64,000 nt of DNA from Ianthella basta. Taxonomy: Eukaryota; Porifera; Demospongiae; Verongiida; Ianthellidae. The notes under the pieces were generated by a model. That model was not told where the DNA came from. It ran no database searches and saw nothing but the letters and a program-made list of their open reading frames with translations. Below are positions 1 through 12,200 of the stretch, in pieces; position 1 is the first letter of the stretch, and each line of letters opens with the position of its first letter. The translations under genes and the position numbers were made by a program. Location of the stretch: positions 9,159,214-9,223,213 of the forward strand of contig OZ025869.1 of NCBI GenBank assembly GCA_964019415.1, given 5' to 3'.

Positions 1-253
1 CATCTGTAATCGTTTCATTTCTTGCATATGGTAATTTTTCTTTAACGTATTGTTACACTGAGTGTGAATGTGTAAGTATAACGTAGTGAGTTCTTAACAT
101 TTGGTAATCACGTGCTGTTTGTAGTAACTACCGTACACAGGTTTTACATACAGTGCCATGTTAAATTTCCCCTTAGCCCTAACTTGAACCCACTAACCTT
201 ACTCACTACTGCAAACATAATATTATTACTGATGTTTCGCACTGTAATTACAG

Positions 254-298
254 ATGATGAGCTTATTGCAATGCTAGAAGAACAAACGGAAACACAAG
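254..298 (+). CDS. Gene A linker exon 1 (45 bp, phase 1-1)
   Basis: A short exon between a TTACAG acceptor and a GGTTTGTG donor. It reads DDELIAMLEEQTETQ in the frame shared by the other linker exons. Two similar exons at 4145 and 5888 have the same phase, a similar length (45, 42, 45 bp), a shared EEQ core and homologous donor-side intron sequence (GTGAAGCCCA...). It is acidic and hydrophilic, so it probably forms a flexible or helical spacer. The ISL2EU transposon sits only 64 bp downstream. Whether it is constitutively spliced is unknown. Confidence 0.6.
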
Positions 299-3200
299 GT
301 TTGTGAAGCCCACCCTAATTATATGTTGGGTTACTATTCAAGAATTGTAATTCTATGTGATTTATAGACCACTTCACAAATGAAATAATAATGTTGTGCA
401 ACACCGAATATGTTGGCAAAAAGGCCTTTGCACGTGTTGGCAAAGTGTTCGTAATGCCTCTTCTCGCGTTAGATGAAGCCATAATCGGCTTTGAGAAGTC
501 GTCCAACGATGCAGAACTGCAGGAGATGTTACGTGGCTTGAAGAAAACCGACCTAGTGCAACTTTGCAAGAAATCTGGGCTGAAATCGAGTGGGAAAAAG
601 CCCGAACTGATTGGTAGAGTGCTGGAGAAGTGGAGGAGCGACAACAGCGTAAGCGCAGACAAGGATAAAGAATTGACGGGTGCTGTAGCATCGCTAGGAA
701 AGACAAGAGATATTCTGGAGCAAGCCAAGGACTGGACCGGTTTGAGCGACTTCACTTTTGCGGATTTGTACACGTATCTTGTGTCTTCACGCAACAAAAC
801 GTTCGATCGTGAGAGTTTGAAGGCCTTCAAATCACTGAAAGCTTACCGATATTTGGAAGATGACCTAGTTAGGAATGTGTACACCTGTCACATTCCTGCT
901 AGTGAGCTTGTTGCCATTGAAGCTCACTGCCACTCATCTTTGAAAGCAGGTACTACATATTTCACTTGATTTTAAGGCAGAATGACACAGTTGTTGCTGC
1001 GCAGTGTTCATGTGTTGCTGGGCAGGGATAAGCATGCAGTCATGTAGCTGCACTGATGTTTTATTTAGATGATAGAATGCGACAGAAACACACCCATCTC
1101 CCTGCTGACACATCATCTACTGGGCAACTGCAGCAATGGCATGTGCCTTTGAAACGAGTAGTGCAGCCTAAGCCCCTAAAAGAAATTTCTTTCAGAAAGG
1201 CAGAATATGGCAAACCAATGACATCAAGCAAATCTACTGCAGTGACTCCCTCACTGTCATCATTGCCAAAAACACCTACAGCAGATATTGAAGATCTCAT
1301 TTCTGAGGTTCAGTGCTCAGTAAGTAACTCTGGCATATCTCATTTTAGGGTGACACCAGAAATTTGAGAACAAGAACCTAGGTCTGCATCTGAATTAGGA
1401 CTAGCAGCAGCTGCACAATCACTGATAGTGTTTTCATCTAGATGCTCTACTGCTTTGTCAGCATCTGCCATCGAGCTTGCTGATGCCAATGCCAGTGCTC
1501 CCTACTATATGGAACTCTGCGAAGCATACATGCAGGAACAGACCATATCTCAGGACTTAGCAGAGTACATTCATGCCACTACCAAAGACCAAATTTCATC
1601 TACTCTTTGGTTGGATTTGAGAAATGGCCGCTTCACCAGCTCTATGTTCGCCACAGTACTTAATTATCGTACGGAGACGGATCCCTCTTCACTGATAACC
1701 CGCCTCATGAGCTATCAACCCTTTACAGCTGTGCCACCTGCAATCAAATGGGTACGGACAATGAGAATCGAGCAAGATGCCACTAAGTTGCCCATATGAA
1801 GCATGCTGGTTTCACAGATATAACAGTTAGCCCATCTGGCCTCACACTCATGCCCAGTCACTCCTTCATAGGAGCATCTGGAGATGGGTGGATTCACGAA
1901 CCACGGGACCATGAGTTGAATTTGGGTGTATTAGAAATAAAATGCCCTTTCTCCATTGACAAGCACCCAGTGCACTGCATGAGTCCACAGGAGATAGCCA
2001 TTCAATATTTGTCTTTCTTTATGGAGGTACATGAAGACACGATTCAATTGAAACGGGACCACAGCCATTATATGCAAGTGCAAGGGGAATTGGGTGTCAT
2101 GGAGTGTGACTGGTACGTGCCATTTTATTGTTTGGACAGAGAAAGGCATATTTGTGGAGGAAACCCACTTTGCCGAATGCTTGTGGAAGGAAACAATGTT
2201 GCCCAAATTAAGTACATTTTATAGAGACACATTAGTACCAGAGATTTTGTGCCGCAACATTCAAAAGAAACTGTTGGATTCAAACAAGTAGTATAATGTA
2301 CATAATTGTTAGTACATTCATTGATAAATACTTTGTGGTAAACTGTTTACTGCAATTAAGCTCTAATCAGTAAAGAATTATTCATACAGTCCATTAGCAT
2401 TAACTACAGGTGGCAGAAAATTAGTCAGATAACAGCAAACAGCAAACATTTCAGATGCCACACCAGCTAGGGTAATTGGAATAATGTTTGATAGGATTCG
2501 GTAGTTTTTAGCCCTCCCAATAGCTCTCTCTACATGAATACACAGCTCTGCAATGCGCCGTGTCTCCTCCACTTCTGTGGCTGTCAGTTGTTTGCGCTGG
2601 CCTAGAAATGGGGGGATGTTCAGGGTTGCATCTTTATGAGACAGCAAGTCTGCAATGTCAAAACCTCTATCCGCCATGACATTGTCCCCCTTTTCTAAAG
2701 TACCACACTTCTCTGTGATCATTGCATCACTGACTCTACCTCCCAAAGCTCCGATACAAAAGTGATCACACCCCCTGGTGATATTCCTACTAGAGCTTTG
2801 TAGGTATTGTGGTGCTTGTAGTGGGAGAAGCTTATAACTTGGCTCTGCAATGATGTAGGTCGCTGAATATACAATTCCGTGCTGTCATTCATGACCCTTG
2901 TGTTAGGATACTTGCGAAATTGTACTGGAGTCCTGGCTGTTGCCATTTCCCTAGTTGGCCAAGGAAATATGTCCTTCAGTCTAGTGGCTAGCACCTTGAT
3001 CCAAGTCTTGAATATAAGTGAAAATAAGGAGGTTGAGATGGAGTAGCGATCTGCTACATCTTCTCCCAGTAGCCCTAGTCGCAATCTCATCAAGACTGCT
3101 AAAAATTCTTCGATGGTTGAAAGACAATTCTTTCTGCCTTTGGAAGAATTGTCAGGATCACTGAGACGTTGGCGGGCCACTGTGATATGTGGCTCTATAA

Positions 3201-6200
3201 ACTTGAGAACAGCTGTGAACACAGCAAAGGTAGGTAGCCCAGTGTAATACCTAGTCTTTGCATCATTGTCCTGTATTAACCTCAAGTTCAATTTCTTTTC
3301 ATCCACTTTCCTCTATAAGTCAACTACAACTTCACTCAACCTTAATTCACTTGCTTTATATTTGTTACATTCAGCAATCAGACCATCTAAAGCTGTGCAG
3401 CTTAGGTCCGTTTGTACGGAAGCATATGTTGTGGGAGGCAAGCTAGCTGACGAGGTGGACAAATCTAGAAGCACTTTTCAGCTGCAAAAAACATTTCTTC
3501 GCGCTCTTTGCATACCTTAACTCTCTTGTTGGCTCATCCACATTGCCCAGACTTCTCTGATGGAGTTGAGCGCCTCTTCTTGCCATCCATGAAAAGGCTT
3601 GGCACGTAGTCAACGTCTTCTGGGGCGGATGATGGTCTACCAGTGACGAAATGAGCACTGCACAGGCGATCGTGCTTAGAGGGGAACCACTTATCTCGCG
3701 ATACGGCAACTACCCATTGTTTCTGCCGCTTCGGGTCAGCGGGAAAGACGAAAAACTTCACCGAGGAGCCCTTGGTCCATCTGTTGGTGCAGTTCACAGC
3801 ACTGCAACTCACTGGCATCGCGTTCCCAGTGTGTACGCTTCCCACAGACACTGATAACAGTGACTCGTGCCAAAATGTTTGCCAACACGTCCAAAAATGC
3901 GTGAAATGTGACATCATTTGTGAAGTGGTCTATAGGAAAAAAAACAATCTGGTTTTCTAGAACTTGCATCACGGTTGTTTTGTGTATGTTGGGTAATGGT
4001 TGCTGTTGAAGAGATGTATGTATTAGGTATGTGTATAATTATAATTGTATGTATGTTCCAATGACCCTAATCTGAGCTCACTAATTTTATTCATTTAATT
4101 TGAGGTCACCAATATCATTCTTCTGTTTCCTGCCGCGACTGCAGATGTGGCTATTGCCATCGATGAAGAACAGTCAGTAGCACAAGGTTTGTGAAGCCCA
4201 TCCTTACTATTTTGTCGGTTGTGTTATTACTTATAGCAACCTTTCTGTGGAACTACCTCTGCAATCACCTTGTATGATGTTTGAGAAGGTGCATGTGCAT
4301 GTATTACTCTTTTGTTGAAGTGATCATCACCAGCTTGTTCACAACATGAAATCTCTGACTACCATAAAACTTCCAAAATTTGACAATCTGATTTTTACAA
4401 ACTTTTCTGCAATCTTGCATTGAGATACTCTAAAATTTTAACAATTTGGGTGCCTCTAAAGTTCATGTAGCCCTCTAAGTTAGGCGATGATTACCAGGGT
4501 GCAGCATAATGCACATATTGAAATAGTACATACCTATGGTACATGGCAGAACAAATCAGCTAGTATACTCGTCGTACATGCATAAATGTTAATTGGTACA
4601 CCCGTATTGGTAGATTAGAATGCCTGTAGCTAAACATTTCCCCGCCTGCATCCATACTCTACGCTTGTATGTATCCCTATCTGTAGTACACATACTTACT
4701 TGTACCCACAGTGCACTTGTGCAGGTAGGGCCACTACAGTAGTAGGTTATCTGCGTACATGGACCTTACTAGTCTTAAGCTGGTATTCCTGTTAGAGTAC
4801 CGTATGGCCGGAAATTTTGGCGGGAATTTACTTTGGCGGATTGCTGAAATTTCTGCATTTGGCAGAGTTTTCTTTGGCAGTTTGGCAAAGCCTGTGCCAT
4901 AATGATATTCATAGCAAAATGGCCAATCCAGACGAACAAAGCTAGATTGCCGAAGAGTCTCTGAGGAGTACACGCGCTATTGGTTGACCATAATCGGATT
5001 GTTTTCGTTCCAATCCTTAGCTTTTCTGAGGAATGCTGCGTGGTACAAAGGCTTTTAAGCCTCATTTTGGCAGATCTGCTGACGCTCGCCCCAAGCCTGT
5101 GACCTTGCACACAATTATACCGCTTCAACACAGAAACAGAGAACAGGCTGCTGAAATTGGTGACAGTAAGTTACCGACAATGATCTCAACGTTAGTCTTC
5201 ACAGCGACCGCATATACGACGCCATTCGGATTGCCTACGGCTTCCTCGTGCTCTTCTTCCACCTCCGGTGTGCAAAACTCTTTGGAAACAGGGTGTCCTT
5301 GCACTGCTGCCAGTTGTGAACTTAATGGTGATGATTAATCTATAGGCCTGGCGCAACCAGTCTTGTTAAGTGGGAAAACTATGATTGCACAAATTTTGGC
5401 AGAAGAAATATTGGCGGATTACTCTCAAAACCGCTAATCCGCCAAAATAAATTCCCTGCCATAATTTCTGGCGATACAGTATTTGGCTCATTACCAGGTG
5501 AGTGTACATGTATACTACGAAGCTAAAGAAGCTATACATCTGGATGGAGGCCCAGTCCGCTAGATATGGGGATGTATTAGAACAAGTGCAAACGTGAAAG
5601 CCAGCAGGCGCCATCTTCCCACACGGCATGGGACCCTAGACACAAGAAGTGTATTGAGCATACTATGAAGTCATGTAAAGGTCCACTGCCATGGTACAAG
5701 ATGGCTTATCCTGTATCATGACAGTTCCCCTATTTGACATTTTGTTATGAGTATCATTATGGCCTGTGGCTGTTGACTCAACCACCGAAATACATTTCAC
5801 CTAATGCCATAATTTCAGCAATCTACCAAAATTAATTCCCACCAAAATATCTGGCCATTTGGTATTGTGTTCTTGCTGTGACTGCAGACGATGCGGCTAC
5901 TGCCTGCCATGAAGAACAGCCTGCGATGCAAGGTTAGTGAAGCCCACCCTAAATATATTTTTGGTCGTATTATGTTACTTCTGCAGTATCATTTCAGTCT
6001 ACAATCACCCTGTATGATATGTGTGAGAAAATGTGTGTGTATGCATTATAGTTTTGCCTAAGTGAGTATCAGAGTGTGACAGCAACATGAAGCCTCTGAC
6101 TGCCATAAATCTTCCCAAAAGTTGTCAAATTTTACCACAATCTCGCTTTGAGATGCTCTAAATTTGAACTTTTGGGTGACTCTAAATGTCATGTAGCCCT

Positions 6201-9200
6201 CTATTTTCAGCAACAGGTATCAGGATACTGTGTAAGAAACATAACAAAAATTACCTAGCTATGGTAAACGCAAATGCACCTTACGTTTGCTTTGGATATG
6301 ACCAGGATGACAGCTTGCCTGGCTCAGGAGAGTAATGTCAATGATGTTAGTGCACTTCTTCTAGCCCTTCAGTAATGATAGTAAAAGATCTCCAAGGTTC
6401 TGTTCAAGTATTGGCCATCTGGGCATCCCAGAAGGCAATGGCAAAGGAAACAATGAATTATGCAAAAGCTAAGAGGCTCATACATGACAATTCACTCCTG
6501 TCCATTACCTATACACATGTTCAGTGCACACAGACTGCAAAGCTGAAAGAGATGCCTCCATCTTTGTATACTTTAATTAATGTTACAATTTAGTGGCTAA
6601 GACATGGGTACGAGGGCTCTACAGCATATAAAATGTCAAGGGCAAGTGCATTTTATATGCTTTAACGCTTGAGTGTGCATATCTTAACCAGTATAGCGCC
6701 TGTTGCTCTAGTAATACACACACTACGCTATTAAACTGTATAAAATAGATACTGTTTAGAGTTCAGGCAGTAAAACTGTCAGTCGGTGTGAGTTAGATGG
6801 AAAATGCTCCCCCGGGTTTGTGCCTAAAGCTCAGTCTGAAGAGATGATGTTGCCACTATTGGAAAGAGAAGTCGACCAGTATTCCTTAGTGAATGTTCCC
6901 AAATGTACGGAACGGTGCAACAACTGGTCTGTGAGCAATTTTGAAGAGTGGCAAAGGGATTGCAAAGGAAGACACCCCGGCAGCGTGATTTGTAGTGATA
7001 TCTTAAGGTCTGCAGACTGCCAGGAGTTGGATGAGGTGCAGTCTTCTTTCATTTTGTTTGAGCAATCCCACCTTTTGCTTTCTGCGTATAAAATGCTGAG
7101 TCCCAAGGGCATGAAATAAAAGCCCTGGGCAATTTATATGTGGGCAGGGTGATTATACTATGCTGAGTATATTATTCATTATCTAATACCTGATAATTGA
7201 CCTGTTGCCATGGCAATCAGTGCTAGCGATACATAAACAATACAATGGTGTGCATGCACCGAAGTGTGCCATACGCACTATATACTGTAGAGCGCTTATG
7301 TTCATTGCTATTGTTCTCTGTTGTCCACTGTCACCTTGATACAGGTGATGGCATGAACTTCATCTCAACATTTGGTTGCAGCAAGGAGACAGTGACTGTT
7401 GAGACAGAAGGAAAAATCACTACAATACGCAGTTGTAATGAAGATTTTGGTATTGCTGGCATATCAATGGAACAGACCATGAACGAGAGGTGGAATTATT
7501 TCGAGGTTAAAATAACGGACACAGTCGATGATGGGGAGATTGGAATAGGACTTGGCCACAAGAACTACCCACTCTGCAACATGCCAGGCTGGGGTATTCG
7601 CAGCATCGGGTATCATGCAGATGACGGTGGATTGTATCATGAGCGTGGATTTGCACGGCTGCATGGACCAACCTGTTCCATTGGAGATACAATGGGGTGT
7701 GGTATAGATTTCACCTCAAGTGCAGATGGCAAAGTTCGGGTGTGGTTTACCAAGAATGACAAGGTGGTTTTTCAACCTCGAACATTGGATCTTCTGGACG
7801 ATTCAGAATCCATGTTCTACCCACTGATATGTATGCGAGGATCAGGTCAGGAAGTTCAGTATGTGGGACATCAGCAGAAACCCTATCCTACTGAGAAAGA
7901 CAGTAAGCTTAAACTGTTATTGACTTCAATGCTTGTAGGGAATATCATGTTCACCAGAATACTTCTAGTTATACAAGGTCATGTGTGTACTATGCAGCAT
8001 GCTGTATCATACTTAACCCTTATGCTTCTCTAGTGAACTACAACAGTAATGTTTGTGTGCCAGATTTAAGATTAATGTACATTCCTGTACCTGTGGAGAA
8101 CATTGTATATTTAATGTTTGGTTATCTATTAAAGCCCCCATTCTGGGAGACACTCTTATATTTTAACTTTATGGGGACCTCTAAAATTTCTGTAGCCCTC
8201 TAATTTTGGCAACAGTACCAAGGTACTGCTGTGTACACCTAGCGAAATGTAATCTAACGATGGTAAACTACCTAAATGTTGTCGAGATTATGCAATAAGA
8301 GTAGCACAGTTCTCGACTACAGCTTTTCTTCATGGGTATTTCTTCCTTGGCAAAGCATATTAAGCGTCTCCAATATTAGGCTCATATATACCTCCTTGTA
8401 GACATGGTATATATCAGCATAAATTACACAATATTATGATGAGCTAGTGGCACCCATTTCATTCAGGGAGCTTTCCATAAATTTGGGGCAGAGAGACTGG
8501 CTGGCTCCAAATTTGAAAGGGGCTGTAATATCTGCCAGATGTAAGTGAATAAATTTTCACATAAATTTTTCAAGGTGAGACTTCTAAACATTACAGACAT
8601 CCCAGCCGTACCTTCATGCTGCGGTCTATTTTGTCCAAATATTATTGTGCGACCTTCTTGTGACAACTTATATAATATAGTATAAATTAAGCCCACACAT
8701 GATAAATGTGACATCCTGGTGACATTCCCTGTCAACTATATTACAGAAATAAACTCCTCTCACATGTATAATTCTCTTACGGTACACATCAGAACTTCCT
8801 CCCGTTCGACTGCAGCTGGTCTGCCCTGTTCTCTGTGAAGCTCCACTAGGCAGATTGCAGTCGTCAGCAACTTGTCTGTGAAACGGTAGCAGATTAGCCT
8901 TGGGCTATCACATAGCAGAACAAAACATTGACGGGTACCTATGGAACATTATGCTCAAAATTTGCTACTGGAATGTTCAGAAGAAATGTACTAGTAGCGC
9001 AAGCCAAACCTAGCTTCGCATAACTTGTCCATTAACTGATGGCTACATGAGACTAAGCCAGACCCATGTGGCCTGACTCCATTCTAGATTATGTCAAGCA
9101 ATGATGTAATCTGAAAATGGAGGCAAGTTACATTGCGGTCTGGCTTGTGAGTGACAAGAATGTACATCCAGCTTTTATCTCGTTCCTAACCAATTGGGTT

Positions 9201-12200
9201 GCTAACTAGCATATGAACATGTTGGGTTACCAGCGTAGATTTTCACAAAACCGATGCAGACAGGGTGCAGATTTTGTAAACAGGGAGCAGATATTTCATA
9301 GTTAGCTGCTTGGCTATTAATGGGAAACAGTATGGACATTTGCCAAGTTTGTTGGATTTTGGAAACTTAATTGTGACATGTACCGTATGTAAGAAGATGC
9401 ACTTATTGACTGCTTGATTCAGTACTTTCTACCTTTGTGTTCTTAAATCAGGCTACTTTGCAAGTGCTTTTGCAATGTCTACTTTCAATGTTTTCATTAT
9501 TATTATGCCAACCAAGCTACACCTGTACAGCCTTTGGCGTTTTGGGAGTACTTGTGTTCATGCTGACATTCATTCATATCTTTGTTTAGGTGACAGAATG
9601 AACTTTATCTCAACGTTTGATACCACCACACATCAGGTAACTGTTAAGAAGGATAGAGAGTTTTCTGTCATACAGTCTCTTAGTGGCCAAACTAGACACA
9701 GTGGTATCAGAATGGAACACGCCATGAATCGAGAGTGGAACTATTTTGAGGTGAAAATTTTGAATACAGTTGGAGATGGAGAAATAGGAATAGGAGTTGG
9801 CCACAAGGATTACCTCCTGTACAGATTGCCAGGCTGGGATGATGATAGCATTGGCTACCATGCAGATGATGGGGGACTGTTTCATGAAGCTGGATTTCCC
9901 GAGCTGCATGGACCAACTTGTACCACTGGAGATAGGATGGGGTGTGGTGTGGATTTCACCTCAAGTGATGACGGCCATGTTAATGTGTGGTTCACAAAGA
10001 ATGGCCAAGTGGTTATCAGCCCTCGACATGTGGATCTTCCAGTTTATGTGGATTCCAAACTTTATCCTCTGATAGGCATGAAGTGGGCAGGCCAGGAAGT
10101 TCGATACTTGGGACACTGGAAGAAAACTCCTCCTACGGAAGATTTTGGTAAGCCTACTGCCATTCAGGTCCAAAGGTCTATCTCATGTGCTAACATGGTG
10201 TTGTACAGTCACCAGTACTATGTTATGTATAATGGCATCTACGCAGGTAAATATTGGCTTGATATAGATGCTGTAGAGGCTTATAGTTGCCTACACACAT
10301 ACATAATCAGACCTGAAGGTTTACATAAATATGGTCTGTTTGTATGACTTTGCAGGTATGCTGTATGACAGTGATGTTGAAGAGGACCCTATCAGTAAGC
10401 CATGCATACAGTGGAATGTTTTTTCTCAATGTAGTGTCCTTGCAGCCCTTTGGCTTGAGATGTTAGCAGTATTATTCAGACTCACTGGAAATATTCCACC
10501 AACACAGTAACAAATGCACTGTGCAAAGAACTGCACTGAATTTATGTAACTTAATGGGACGCCTGTGGGACATGTCCAAAGTAAACAATACACACTGTCG
10601 CTGCAGCCGATTTTAATCTTCGTATTTTCAGCTCTATCTCTTAGGGTATGGATCAGAGTGAAACATATACCATAAATTGGAGAGAGAAAGAGCTATGATT
10701 GCTGTTATTGATGGTTTAGAAGATTGAGAAATATTGCTGCCAGTGTTGCCACTAAATAACACTAAATGCCCAACCTGTCTTAGATGGAACACCACTGACA
10801 GCAAAGACAGGCACCAATTTAATTGTAATTATATTATCTAACTTTTTCTTGTGGAATTAAGTTTTAAACCAATCCTTTTGAGACCTATGGCAAGAAGGCT
10901 CCGACTACTTCACGGTGTTGAAAATGTCCAATCCTATATCTTGGTGAAGTAGCTTTGTGAAATTTATCCCACATACAAAAGTTAGAAACATAACTGTACT
11001 AATCATTTCAATCTTAAGCGCCAAAAAGCAGTCTCTCAAAGAAGACTAGTAAGTGTTTTTGTTGGTGTACATTCACTTTCTTCTCCAGCCAGGCTTATCA
11101 CATGACATTCTAGTGACATTGCTACTCATGCGTCCACAACTACACAATAACTGCAGATGTCATTGGTTCATGCTGCTTGAGCTTGGCTAGGAAATCCAGA
11201 TCTAGATATTCCCGCTTGCTGCCAGCTTCATATTTGTAGTTCTTGGATCACATTTAGGTCAGCCTAGGCCAAAGATCCCTTATAAGCCTTCGAGTTTCAT
11301 GCCAGATGTAATGTTTAACATGACGTACGCACAGTGGGCTCTCGGATGCACTTCACACGCAGGTACTCGAGTAACCACAGAAGCTCTGCAGAAATGTGAT
11401 GAAAGCGCTGGGTTCATTAATTTGTAAATGCAGCAGACATGTCCCAAATGCAGATCACATTTCTGTTTTCATCTACATTGAACTTTATGACAATAATTCT
11501 GTTGATGCGTCTAGTATGTGATCTAACTGTGTTGCATTGTATACAGTTCCAGTTTCACCGAGAGGCAGGATTATGCGATCACTATCTCAGAGGTCAAAAT
11601 GTAAGTGCTGTAACATTAATGACTAACACTGCACAATACACTATTATTCATGCTGCAAACACAAAATGTGACATGTCAAAGTAAACACTCTAAACAAAAA
11701 CACTGTTTGCTTGCAATAGGTGCCTCTGTATGTTTTGCATGTAGCACTCAGTTCCTCATGGTATGGTTTAAGTCCTTCAAGTAATATTTTCTAGTGCTGA
11801 ACATATTTCAATTACCATTACCTTATTTATATCATGCATTCTGTAATTATCTTCTAAGTTCAAGTTTTATATGGTATACAGTACTCATATCATCATGGGT
11901 GGTCTTTTGTTTCACCCTTTCTAGCCTTGCAAAGAACAGTACTACTGCTCAAATGCTTTTCTACATGCATAACAAACCGGTTTATCCAGAGTGTGTGTGG
12001 CGTTTGTATTACATCATCACTTCCTTTTATAGCTTGTAGTATGTACTTGGTCGCTGTGAACTATTTCTACAGTTCTCGGCAGACCCCTTGTCTCTATGAA
12101 GTACAATTAAGCGCAGGCAGGTGGCGAAGAAATAAAACGACAAGGCTCACATCGGTTACCCATGATACAGACATTATTAAGAGGAGAGAAGGGAAACACT

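Larger units (their letters stand above)
363..3934. mobile_element. ISL2EU-type DNA transposon, near full length, decayed
   Basis: A perfect 21-bp inverted repeat bounds the element: TATAGACCACTTCACAAATGA at 363-383, and its reverse complement at 3914-3934. TA dinucleotides sit at both ends, consistent with a 2-bp target duplication. Inside are a plus-strand gene with a SAP-like motif and a YqaJ nuclease, and a convergent minus-strand THAP/DDE transposase gene. Their 3' ends lie about 150 bp apart near 2230-2377. That gene pair is the known signature of the ISL2EU group of eukaryotic transposons. Both genes carry frameshifts or stops, so this copy should not move by itself. It interrupts the intron after linker exon 1 of gene A. 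Confidence 0.85.
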
